64,000 nucleotides of DNA from Evernia prunastri (lineage: Eukaryota; Ascomycota; Lecanoromycetes; Lecanorales; Parmeliaceae), in contig NKYR01000025.1 in assembly GCA_003184365.1 (NCBI GenBank), positions 248,001 through 312,000 of the forward strand, in the 5' to 3' direction. The position numbers and the translations under genes were made by a program. Position 1 is the stretch's first letter, and each line of letters opens with the position of its first letter. Positions 1 through 9,855 of the stretch are shown in pieces. The notes under the pieces are model-generated. The model was given only the letters and a program-made list of their open reading frames with translations, was not told where the DNA came from and did not search any database.

Positions 1-790
1 TATCAGACATAGTATCTCGACGATGGAAGATGTGAAGTTCCTTTTGCTTGACGTCCCAAGTCACCTTTGATTTAACTCTTAAGTGCCATAGAATACCTAG
101 TCACTCGGTATGCGTGGTGCCTGCCGATTTCTCCACCTCCCTTCCTCACCCAACCAATTTTTGGAAGATTGTGTCCATTTCGACACAATGACGCCTGAAA
201 GAAAGACTAGACAGCTCATTGGACAGATCATCATAGGTCCACACTACCCTCACGTACAGCCCTGCATTTCTTAATCTCCGTACTCCCAAGTTATGCTCTC
301 TGCCCGCTCTTTTTCCGGAACCTGATTTGCTGAACTACAGCATCCCCTCTCGATTTCGCACGGGATAGGCTTACCTTGCACCATTATTGTATCGCTGGAA
401 CCTCTTAGAAGCAAGCTGCTGCTTTCGAAACATCTTCTTCCCCTTGTCTTCTGGCAAGTGTTTGACTGCGCCCTGTATGTTGATAATCCCCTGCTCTTTT
501 ACTTCGCATGGCGTGCTTGAAGTATTTCCCGCCTCTGAAACATCCTATTTCCTGATGCCATCCACTCATCGGACCCTCTTCCACTCCTCACAAGGACTCT
601 GGCTTTTTCTTAACACAACGACCTGCTAAACCCCAAATATCGCCTTTGGACCATCTTTTTCCGTTGACAATTCTGTCGTCCACATTAAACCTGACTTCCT
701 CGGGCCACATCATCAACCTACAGGACACAGCAAACCATCTACAGACGCCATCAGCAATTTAAAAGCCCCAGAAAACCCTCCGATCCAAAG
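1..790. other. Upstream region, no supported gene
   Basis: Pyrimidine-rich sequence leading into the phosphotransferase-like gene. The last 150 bases are rich in C and CT tracts and end in an A-rich start context, as expected for a fungal 5' leader. An 80-codon open frame inside it has no recognisable features. I see no RNA gene or repeat. Confidence 0.5.
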
Positions 791-2698
791 ATGCCTCTTC
801 CCCCCGCCAAGACTTCGCTGCCTCCAACCTCCGTTACGAATTCAAGCCTCGGGTCAAGCTCTGGTGCTGCAGCGCCGCCCCGTGGGGTTGCAATGCCTTA
901 CAGGCCAGCGCAAGCAAGCATTAAGAAGACTCCATCCATAGAGAGGTTCTTAGGCAGCTTTCACGGACACTTCGTCTACGGCGCGGATTCCACCACTGCC
1001 AACTGTCCGTCGACCAGAGCCCCAGGAACCGAAAATGCAGGTCCTAGTGCCTCGAATGTCAGACAGGCATCATCCAGTCGCTCCACTGGCCTACCGGCGA
1101 AGCGAGATGTAGGCAAAGAAAGCACCGCCGCCACTACAGCATCTCTGTTTGTGATCAAAAAAGTACCGCTGCCAAAATTCCCAATTCGCGTGTTCACAGG
1201 GGAACCTCCACCTTTCTCCCTTGAACTTCAGAAGCGGAAGATACGCTGGAGATATGACTGGTTCCAGGACGTTACGCTGTACTGCATCCAGGACCCAGAT
1301 ATCCACCGTATCCAGGAGACCGCTCGACCTTACGTGAAGTCCATCGCCCCAAAAGCAGCCACCATTACCGTGGATCTGTTGGCGCGAGGATCATTCAATC
1401 ATGCATACAATATCACAGCAGAGAACCTTGCTATTGGATTCCGCCAGGAGTACATCTTTCGTACTTCTCTCCCCGTGTGGCCGTACTACAAAGTCGAGAG
1501 CGACGTCGCCACGACGGAATTCGTCAGGCATACGACTAGTATTCCGGTCCCAACAATCTACGTCTTCGACTCTAATCCGAACAACAGCCTTGGTTTCGAA
1601 TGGATGCTCATGGAAAAGGTCCAAGGAACGCCGTTGCACGACGTCTGGGACACCATGAAGTTTGACGCAAAGCATGCTCTTACCCGAAAAGTCGCGAGCT
1701 GGATGGCAGAGCTGTCTCGATTCGAGTTCAGCAAGATTGGATCCATCTTCATGCGATCTCGCCAACATCAACTGGAGTTCTACATCGGACCTACAATACA
1801 TGAGCGTCTATTTGAGCATGACCGAATTTCCCATCAGATCTACCGCGGACCTTTTCAATCGGTACAAGCTCTGTACGATGCGATACTCGAGTTGGCGGAG
1901 AGACATTACAATGACCCCAGACATACCGCCCGTCATGCGCTGGAAGACTCCATGACACGAGAGTCAGACATGGACGCGCAACCCTCTACCCGAGATCTGA
2001 CGCGTCACCACTTGAGAGCTGACACGGAAGAGGCCATCCTGGCCCAAGCAGATGCAGAGGACCAAGAAAATGAACGACTTTACGGCGTTTCGAAGCGTAC
2101 TCTATCTTCTCTCCCAGAATGTTTGCGAAACTACAGAGCCTTGTTGTCGCAGTTGTGTGCTTTGCTGCCTGCTTCTGATTCTCTGGTCACAATGTTAACC
2201 CACTCTGACTTGTCGCAGTCCAATATCCTTGTCGATAGCGCTGGCGTGCCTATCGCTCTAATAGACTGGGAGAGAGCTCGACTCGAACCAATTGGCCTTG
2301 TCGACATTATGCCAAGATTTTTGGCTGAAAACGGTGAAGAGGATGCTTTCTACGCGCCACCTGGAAGTACTGTGACGAAACAGGAAAGGTCTGCTGGAGT
2401 GTACGACTATGACTACCTAGCAAGGATCAGAGGAATGAACGAGTCAAACTATGAGACTATCATGGGCAAGATACAAAGGACGGGTCTTCGTGCTGTCTAC
2501 CGTGAAGAACTGAGAAGGCTGCGTTCTCCGATGTGCGAGGGTCTCAATCGGGACCCTCAGGGCTTCGAGCGGCAGCTGATGCATCGTGTCTATTGGCCGG
2601 AAGATCCTGAAAATACGGAAGCCACCTTCTGGGCAGTAAAGTATCTGGGCGATGCCATCCTGGATGACTCCGATGACGAGCAGGAAAGTGATGATTGA
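791..2698 (+). CDS. APH/choline-kinase-fold phosphotransferase-like protein (635 aa, single exon)
   Basis: Belongs to the aminoglycoside phosphotransferase (APH) superfamily of protein-kinase-like small-molecule kinases, which is greatly expanded in fungi and mostly of unknown substrate. Residues 1-120 are Ser/Pro/Ala-rich and probably disordered. The kinase-like fold begins near residue 190 (a glycine-containing LLARGSFNHAYNI turn resembling the nucleotide loop), followed by a hinge-like WMLMEKVQGTPL segment. The catalytic loop is THSDLSQSNILVD, which fits HxDxxxxN, and the metal-binding aspartate lies in ALIDWERA. The C-terminus is acidic (DDSDDEQESDD). The loop reads HSDLSQSN rather than the commoner HGDLxxxN, so catalytic Asp and Asn are kept. 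The start ATG has A at -3. What it phosphorylates, or whether it acts on a small molecule at all, cannot be told. The family is confident, the function is not. Confidence 0.85.
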   Translation: MPLPPAKTSLPPTSVTNSSLGSSSGAAAPPRGVAMPYRPAQASIKKTPSIERFLGSFHGHFVYGADSTTANCPSTRAPGTENAGPSASNVRQASSSRSTGLPAKRDVGKESTAATTASLFVIKKVPLPKFPIRVFTGEPPPFSLELQKRKIRWRYDWFQDVTLYCIQDPDIHRIQETARPYVKSIAPKAATITVDLLARGSFNHAYNITAENLAIGFRQEYIFRTSLPVWPYYKVESDVATTEFVRHTTSIPVPTIYVFDSNPNNSLGFEWMLMEKVQGTPLHDVWDTMKFDAKHALTRKVASWMAELSRFEFSKIGSIFMRSRQHQLEFYIGPTIHERLFEHDRISHQIYRGPFQSVQALYDAILELAERHYNDPRHTARHALEDSMTRESDMDAQPSTRDLTRHHLRADTEEAILAQADAEDQENERLYGVSKRTLSSLPECLRNYRALLSQLCALLPASDSLVTMLTHSDLSQSNILVDSAGVPIALIDWERARLEPIGLVDIMPRFLAENGEEDAFYAPPGSTVTKQERSAGVYDYDYLARIRGMNESNYETIMGKIQRTGLRAVYREELRRLRSPMCEGLNRDPQGFERQLMHRVYWPEDPENTEATFWAVKYLGDAILDDSDDEQESDD

Positions 2699-2894
2699 GA
2701 GAGGCCTGGAGGCGGCTGATAGTACGAGATGCATGCGGAAACGTAGATACTGCAAGGCTTTACCCCTTTTATTCCTTTTGCTCCAACATAAAGCCAGATG
2801 TAGCTTACGCCCACGTTTCTTCTTCGGAATTTGTGCAGATGAGCGGTAAGTGACAAATTAAACTTCGTACGGAAGTGCCAACACATGCCGAAGG

Positions 2895-3212
2895 TTAGGC
2901 AGATAACTAGCCATTGCTGCATGTTTTCATTTTGTCGCCCTGTCAGATTGATCCAGGGAAATAACCAATCCGAGCTTTTGAATCCCCGAAAGGATGGGCG
3001 ACAGTCGGGCAGATAACCAGCCGATGTTGCACGTTTTGAATGTGTCGCCTGTTAGATTGATCAGGGAATAACCAATCCGAGCTTTTGCATCCCCGAAAGA
3101 ATGGGCGACAGTCGGGCAGGTAACCAGCCGATGTTGCACGTTTTGAATGTGTCGCCCTGTCAGATCGATCAGGAAATAATCAATCCGAGCTTTGGGATCC
3201 CCACACAACTGC
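2895..3212. repeat. Minisatellite A, about 105-bp unit, about 3 copies
   Basis: A unit of about 105 bp is repeated roughly three times. It contains GCAGATAACCAGCCGATG, a TTTGAATGTGTCGCCCTG segment, AATAACCAATCCGAGC and a CCCCGAAAGGATGGGCGACA segment. Copies differ by single substitutions and 1-2 base indels. It begins about 200 bp past the stop of the phosphotransferase-like gene and runs directly into minisatellite B. Confidence 0.85.
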
Positions 3213-3480
3213 GAGGCTGTGAGCACGGAGCCCTTGGTTTCACGGACGGCATACACACATCTACTGGGATGAGACGCCACCCAGGCTCCTGAATTCCCCG
3301 AAGAATTGCAAGGCTGTGGGGACCGGCCCCTTGGTTTCACGGACGGCATGTGCATATCAATCCAGAATGACACGCCACCCAGGCTCTTGAATTCCCCAAG
3401 AATCGCAAGGCTGTGGGGATTGGCCCCTTGGTTTCACGGACGGCATGTGCATATCAATCCAGAAAACACGCATTCAGGGA
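3199..3480. repeat. Minisatellite B, about 100-bp unit, about 3 copies
   Basis: A second, different tandem repeat follows minisatellite A with no spacer. Each unit carries CAAGGCTGTGGGGA, CCCCTTGGTTTCACGGACGG, CATATCAATCCAGAA and ACGCCACCCAGGCTC. The first copy is the most diverged. The array stops about 190 bp before the start codon of the next gene, so it may overlap that gene's promoter. Confidence 0.85.
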
Positions 3481-3668
3481 TAACGGCTAAAACAAGGCGG
3501 AGGGAAACTTTTTCAGAGGTGAATAAGATTTGCTATAAATTGGTCGTTCTCTTCCCTATATTTATTTCTTCCTTAGCATACTCGACCCTTACCTTTCGAC
3601 ATTCCACCGGCCAACGACCAAACTTCTGAACCTATTTCATACCTCCCAATCCCTTCTCTCACTCAATC

Positions 3669-4326
3669 ATGGCAGACTCCTTCCTAACCACAAAGGTTCA
3701 CAACGCTTTTGACGCTTTTCTCGATTCCATCCCAGATGATACGTTCGTTCAATTTATACAGTCTGATGAAACCCTGTTCGGAATAAAGAACCACGCATTC
3801 GATTTCGGGAACGAGAATTTCCACCTTGTATACACTGGCGTAAGTTTCCATTCGCAGTTCCCCGAGAATAACGAATAATTCTATACTTATGCCCCATGGC
3901 TCTCGTCAGGAATCGACCGGCGACCCCGAGGGACGTTTCATGTTCGAGCTTCGTGTGAACAAAGATGCGCACCTTTCGGGCCTTTCAAGGGCGGCGAGGA
4001 GCAGTCAAAAGCTCCCACAGAACCAGAGACGCCTGGCATTTCTCCTGGTCGATGGTATCGTCGTGTCAAGCCTCAAGGCGGACGATGTGAGAACCGCGTT
4101 CCGCGCCTGTCCGATCTGGGAGGCAGGGGTCATCAACAAGGTGCACGTCAAGAAACATCCCGAGGTCAAGATCTCCGGCGGTCGCTTGGCCCCTCTTCCA
4201 CCCGACCATCCCGTCTTCGTCCTCGATAAGATCCCGTTCGAGGGCTACAACCTGGACGGGACGGAGATCACGGGGAAGCAGGCGAAGCAGCAGAAGAAGG
4301 GGGGGGAGGCCTCGGGGAGCAAGTAG
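3669..4326 (+). CDS. Hypothetical two-exon protein (195 aa)
   Basis: I do not recognise this protein. Exon 1 is 3669-3839 and exon 2 is 3910-4326. The 70-bp intron has a GTAAGT donor and a CAG acceptor and falls in phase 0, so the junction reads VYTG|ESTGDPEG. The start ATG is the first in a TC-rich leader with a good context (ATCATGG). The protein begins with a helical stretch (VHNAFDAFLDSIPDDTFVQF), has no signal peptide or membrane segment, and ends in a Lys/Gln/Gly-rich tail (KQAKQQKKGGEASGSK). The segment ILPLPPDHP-like (LAPLPPDHPVFVLDKIPFEG) is the most ordered-looking part of the second half. It sits between minisatellite B and minisatellite C, the latter starting within about 10 bp of the stop codon. 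Confidence 0.65.
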
Positions 4327-4336
4327 TAGGCGGGGA

Positions 4337-4742
4337 CGGGGGATGGAGCCGTTGGGTGGGGGCGGGTTGTGGGGTTTTAGCATGCGGTCGGGATCCTGTT
4401 TGATGGGGATGTTGCCCGCTGGACGGGGGCAGGTCGTGGGATTTCGGTATGCGGTAGGGTCCTGTTTGACGGGGATGTTGCCCGCTGAACGGGGGCTCGT
4501 TGGGGGATTTCAGCATGCGGTAGAGTTCTGTTTGACGAGGATATTGCCGTTGGGTCGGGGCCCGTTGTGGGATTTCAGCATGCGGTATCGGATATCTGGT
4601 GGGGATGTTGCCCGCTGAATAAGGGCTCGTTGTGGGATTTCAGCATGCGGTATCGGGCTGTTTAATGGGGATGTTGCCCACTGAATGAGGGCTCGTTGAG
4701 GAATTTCAGCATGCGATATCGAGTATCTGGTGGGGATGTAGC
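4337..4742. repeat. Minisatellite C, about 61-bp unit, 6-7 copies
   Basis: G-rich tandem repeat starting right after the preceding stop codon. Each unit carries GGGGATGTTGCCCGCTGAA, GGGCTCGTTGTGGGATTTC and AGCATGCGGTATCGG. Six clear copies plus partial ends can be counted. It would be transcribed as part of the 3' UTR of the gene ending at 4326. Confidence 0.85.
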
Positions 4743-4744
4743 CC

Positions 4745-5520
4745 CAGACGCAATGCATACATCATTTTCAAGGCTCGCCCCCATAGAACGAACAGATTTA
4801 ATCTACGAAAAAGATCACATACGTATTACTCTTTTCCTCTTAAAGAACGTATTCTCTTGTTTTAAAAGAGGTCTATAATCTTTTTCTTTAAATAATAGTT
4901 AAAATTCTAGATATTTGCCCTTAAAGAAGAGACAGAATCTCGCAACTTAACATTGTAATTCTTTGCAAACGAGAGATCAAGTATCGTAGTTTTATAGATT
5001 TACTCTATAAGGGAAAACATCTTTTACGTAGATAAATTCTCGGGTTTTTTATCGTGAAATAGAGAGATATCGACGATACGAGTAACTGAGTAAGAACGAT
5101 CCTTCGAAATTAACATCGTGAAAGTATTATACAACATAGCTCGCTGATATAAAAAGCTAAGCGACGTATACTTCTCCGGGTTTGATATCGTGAAATAAAC
5201 AGATCTCGATGGTATTAAATGTCACGTAAGAACGATTCTCTAGATTTATTGTCGTGAAATAGATAAATCTCAATGGTATAAGAAGCTAAGCAACGTTACT
5301 TCTCCGGGTTTATTATCGTAAGATAAACAGATCTCGATGATATCAGATGTCACGCAAGAAAAATCCTTCAGGTCTGATATCAGGGAATCAACAGATTCCA
5401 ATGGTAGAAGAAGCTTAGCACGTATACATCTCCGGGTTTCATAGCGTGGAGTGGATGGGTTCTGATGGTATAAGAAGCTCCGCAAGCAAAGTTATTCTCC
5501 AGGTCTCATACCGTGGAACG
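4745..5520. repeat. AT-rich degenerate repeat tract
   Basis: Composition drops to AT-rich at about 4790. Diverged copies of a unit of about 115 bp (two half-units of about 58 bp) recur. Each carries CTCCGGGTTT, then ATATCGTGAAATAAACAGATCTCGATGGTAT, quoted here in part as CGTGAAATAAACAGATCTCG, then AGAAGCTAAGCAACGTA. Copies near 5160-5500 are clearest. There is no credible coding frame. The decay pattern fits an old repeat mutated toward A+T, as in RIP. Confidence 0.65.
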
Positions 5521-5642
5521 AACAAGCATACTTAGGGGTTCAATTCCCCCCCCCCTTTTCTTTTCTGCCCAACCCGCTACCTTCCCAAGCCCTCCCAGCA
5601 CCCTGAAACCAGACGCATCGAGCGCATTACTCTCTGCGAATT

Positions 5643-6009
5643 CAATACAGAAGATTGTAAAAGTCCTTCTACCTACCTACCTACCCACCTACCCACACCC
5701 TACTTACTTAACCCACACGCTACACACGCCACGCCATCCATCCATCCATCCACACCAACCTACCAAGCGGCCCCGGCGTCAAAGTCGAACCTTGTTAGCT
5801 CCTTCCCCGCGTCCTCGACGTCCNCAATACAGAAGATTGTAAAAGTCCTTCTACCTACCTACCTACCCACCTACCCACACCCTACTTACTTAACCCACAC
5901 GCTACACACGCCACGCCATCCATCCATCCATCCATCCACACCAACCTACCAAGCGGCCCCGGCGTCAAAGTCGAACCTTGTTAGCTCCTTCCCCGCGTCC
6001 TCGACGTCC
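5643..6009. other. Duplicated contig end around a single N (assembly artefact)
   Basis: Bases 5643-5823 are repeated almost exactly at 5825-6009, on either side of one N at 5824. Both copies run from CAATACAGAAGATTG through a CTAC/CATC microsatellite into the 3' end of the polymerase gene. The only difference I see is one extra ATCC unit in the second copy. This is what an unmerged overlap between two contigs looks like, rather than a biological duplication. Confidence 0.9.
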
Positions 6010-9000
6010 TTCTTCGCCTTCATGCGCATGTAGAAGATGGGGCAGTCCTTGCTGGAGCAGATGACCTCGTTGTGCAGGCTGCCCTGGCACCGCTGGCACT
6101 GCGTCCAGAGCCGGCCGAAGCGGACCTCGAGCTCGCTCACCCGCGTCAGCGTCTTGGTGTACAGCTCCCCCGTCCGCGGCCGGCAGTTGCCGCAGACCGC
6201 GCCGGCCTCTTCCTCCTTGCCCACCAGCGGCTTCTTGCAGCCCATGCACGTCTGCGTCTTCTTGGCGAACTTCATCAGCCCGCCCAGCGTGGGCGCGGCG
6301 ACGGAGATGGAGCGCGTGTGCTCGCCTGTGAGGAGCTGGCCGGCTTTCTTCTCGCCTAGGATCGGGTCGAAGATCCTGCCTAGGGGCTTGGCGAGCTGGT
6401 TGTCAAGGTAGTACTTTGTGTCTATGGGGATGTTGTTCTCCAGCACGAAGATGGGATCTTCGCTCCTCTCGTAGTTCTTGGCCCCACCGGCACCCTTGAC
6501 GATAACGTAGGCGACACGGTCCCCGAGTGTGGGAGCAGACCCGGCGTCTCGCTTCTTCATTCGGTCGGCAAGCTCGACGTGGGCTTGTTTGTTAGCGTAA
6601 TCCGATTTGGAGAGAGCTTTCGTGATGACGAGTTTGGACATGTCGACCTTGTTTTGGAGAAGATCGGAGATGGTGTCTTTGACGTAGCTAGAAAGAAAAA
6701 CAGCATCATCAGCATAGCTACGTGTAGAAAAGGCGAGAAGATGCACATACTCTTGCGCACCTTGTACATCTTGGTCGATTAGGATCTTGTGGAGGATGGT
6801 TTCAATGACGTTCTGGACCAGGCGGCAATTGTCTCTGCGTACAGTCTCAATGCCTTTGCTGTCCATCTTGTCGAACTTTTTTGGGCTCGTCCAGTACAGA
6901 CCAGCGTAGCGCTTCTTGTTGATGAGTAAGTATGGGAAGTACACTTTCTCAAACTCCAATTTAATTGGCTTGACAAACTTATCAGAGACAAATGTTGCAG
7001 CATCTCGACCAAGGTCCATGGCTTTCTCTAGGTCCTTGGGTCCAAACTTGACCATGACTGAATCAGTATCACCATAGATAACTTGCGCATCATGAGAGTA
7101 TTCGTTGGCTATGGTATACCGCTTTTCAACTTCTTCCTTGGTCTTCTCAATCATTTGCCTTCCGTAGCTGGTCGTACTACTGGCGATGGCGAGACAAGGT
7201 AGTTTTCCCACTGTGGCTCCGGTAATACCGTATACACTGTTGGCACTGACCTTCAAAGCCAGCTGTCGACCATTAAGCACAGCCTTTTTGAAAGTATCAG
7301 TCTCGACTGCCAATTCTTTCTTAGCTCGTTTTCTGGCCCCCAGCAACTCCTCGAGAATCTGTGTCAACAGACCTTTTCGGATCTTTGAGGTGCAGAACAT
7401 GTCGCCGTTGGGAGTGACGATATAGTCCTCATCTTTGACCAGATGCAGCTTGTCGACACTCGCCTTGTTGAGTAAAGTAGTATAGCAAAGATTATGAGCT
7501 TGTATGATACTAGGGTATAGAGAAGCAAAATCAAGTGTCGCTATCGGAACGTCATAATAGCCTCTAGTGGGCTCAATGACTGTCGCGCCTTCGTATTGTT
7601 CATCAGATGCATCACTTCGTAGGTTGGGAATGACCAGGTTCTGTTCCAGGGCTTTGCGGAAGAGTTGACTAATGAATTTGACCTGCTGTCCTCTTGCAAG
7701 TAAGTAATTGAATGGTACACCTGTGACTCTGGCCATCTCTGTGTAGTTGACTAGACACATGAGCTTGTCCATCAGTCGCTGTGGTAGAAACGCATCCTTC
7801 AGACAGTAGACAGCCAGACGCCGTCGGGATTCTGGGGTACCATTGAAAAGCTCAGTAATCATCGTATGGTGAACATCTTCCTTTTGCTCCCCTAAGAAAT
7901 GCGAACAGACAGAGTTGAGGGTATAACTTCGTAACTGGTGATCGCGCTGAATGAGTTGAAGCAAGTCCAACTGCAAACGACCGTTGGTATTTGTAGCCTT
8001 CGTGTCTCGGTTGCCCATCTGCTTGCTCGAGAAGTTTGTTTCTTTTGCATGTGACTGAATACTCTTCAGCCTGGTCCAGTAAGGGAACTTGGTACACTTG
8101 AGGTGTTTTGCTCGATCGAGAAGATATGGAAAGTCGAAGTTGGCAATGTTGTAGCCTATGATCACATCTGGATCGACCTGCTCCAGGAAGTCTCTCCATG
8201 CCATGAGCATCTTGTCCTCTGCGGCAAACTCGAAAATTTGGGTATTGACAATCAGACTGCAAGTATCGAGACAGAACACGTTGCGAACAAAAGGTTTGGG
8301 TTCTCCGTATCTTGTCACAACATTCGCAATTTGGATGACAGGGTCTTGGTTGGCTTCTGGGAAAACGCCTTTGCGGCCAGCACATTCGATATCGAAGGAA
8401 AGAATTCGCAGTGGAGCCATTTTCGCCCACTCGCCGTCGTTGTGATGAGCTATGAGATCTCGATAATGCACATATGCCTCTATTTGACAATTTGAGTGAC
8501 GGTCTCGATGAGGGATCATGTGGTATTTTGACTGAGGAGCTTCCACCCAAGACATTCCCGTAACCTGTACCTTGTTAGCTAGGGAAACAAGCAACCTTTC
8601 GAAAGGCTTACTCCGGTGTCAATCATGAACCGTAAAACGTATTGTATACTGTCAAACGTCAAGATACCACCGTCCACACCCTTCCACATCTGCTTGTAAT
8701 TCATGTTCCCGCCCTCAATCGTACTCCGCAACTTGTTGATATACTTTGGATCTGTGACTGTAATCTTCAAGTACGGACTCTTTTGATTGCCTTGAAAGCC
8801 ATACAAGTTTTCCCTCATCGACATTTGGACCGAATGTATTACCGGCTGGTGCTGCGCCAATTGAGTTTCCAGGTAACCTTTGAAGCCGTCGATATCCTTC
8901 TTTACGAAATTTACTGGAGCTGCGACATAGAGGTAATGGAGAAAGTCGGTGACATGGAGAAGTACAGAGTGACCGGTCTGCCTCCATACGGTATTAGCAG

Positions 9001-9429
9001 CGCTTTTGAACCTAAAGGGAGCATTGCTACCTCTGTAACCCCAAAAAGCTTGACAGTCGTCTTTCCTCCATGTAGTGTACCTTCTTCCGCCTCGATTTGT
9101 TGAAAGCAGAGACTGTCCCTCTGCTCATCAAAGTCATCCAAGCTCGGCCGATCCCACTGTTGGTCCTTCTCGGAATTCTGCTGCTTGAGGCCGCTGATAT
9201 CCTGTGTCAACTTCTCCAGGTACTCTTCTTCAAATTGACTCTTAGGCTGGCTCGACCCATTCTTGAGGCCGTTTTGGCTGAGTTTGAGCTTCTTTGAGGG
9301 CGAGGATCCTACTTCGATTTTCCTTCTCTTTGCGGCATTGGGGGACGGTAATGTGGGGTTGACATTACGATGAGCTTTAGTAGAGTCTGCCAATGCCCTC
9401 TTCGGCGGCGGAAGAGTGGCGACAGGCAT
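5946..9429 (-). CDS. POL3: DNA polymerase delta catalytic subunit (1106 aa, four exons)
   Basis: Replicative B-family DNA polymerase with 3'-5' proofreading; catalytic subunit of the lagging-strand polymerase in the nucleus. Exons, in minus-strand order: 9429-9031, 8977-8612, 8564-6751, 6687-5946. Introns are 53, 47 and 63 bp; the 47-bp one has a CTAAC branch site 10 nt before its CAG. Visible motifs: ExoI FDIECAGRKG (about residue 313), ExoII YNIANFDFPYLLDRA, ExoIII YCLKDAFLP, polymerase motif A DFASLYPSII, motif B region KVSANSVYGITGA, motif C YGDTDSVM. The C-terminus carries CysA (CMGCKKPL...CGNC) and CysB (CQRC...CSSKDC), the latter known to bind a 4Fe-4S cluster in this family. The start at 9429 (AAAATGCC context) gives a normal family length and a basic, Lys-rich N-terminus. 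The last intron is 3n long and stop-free, so it can be misread as 21 extra codons. Confidence 0.96.
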
Positions 9430-9497
9430 TTTGAAGCAAATGTAGGGCTTGGAAAGTCTGTATTGTATTGTAGCTGGTTGATGCTTTTTACCGGAAG

Positions 9498-9522
9498 TGG
9501 CGCGCGTCACCAAAAGCGCGTC
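9498..9522. promoter_or_regulatory. Possible E2F/MBF-like GCGC-rich site upstream of POL3
   Basis: About 70-95 bp upstream of the POL3 start codon is a GC-rich patch reading TGGCGCGCGTCACC followed by AAAAGCGCGTCGG. It resembles E2F/MBF-type elements (TTTSGCGC, ACGCGT) without matching the MCB core exactly. Replication genes are commonly cell-cycle regulated through such sites in fungi. The assignment is inference from motif and context only. Confidence 0.3.
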
Positions 9523-9855
9523 GGAGTTACAGTGCGTGATTCCATAAGGCTGATAGAGCGCTTACTCAGCGGCTCGACGCTGCATGTACAAAATTCGGGT
9601 CTAAACAAGGCCGGTCATAACCGAGTTCTATCATGTTTGAAGTGATGTGAATAGAATACCTAGAAGAGTCTTATGTCTATTATTGAATGGATTCGCGTCC
9701 TATCCTAGCTATCCTAGGTGGCCTTTGTAGAATGTCCAACAAAGACTGACTCCCATGCCAATGCATTACCGTCCTCGCTATGCTTTGGAAAATATCAAAT
9801 CACCCTCAGATGTGTAACTTTTCATCCCGTTAACCCGTTGCTCATGCATGAGATC

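Noticed and set aside
387..629. 80-codon open frame upstream of the phosphotransferase-like gene
   Set aside because: It lies in a pyrimidine-rich leader, has no recognisable motif and no splice partner.
5513..5560. GGGGTTCAATTCCCC resembling a tRNA T-arm
   Set aside because: No acceptor, D-arm or anticodon stem upstream; sits at the edge of degenerate repeats and a C homopolymer.
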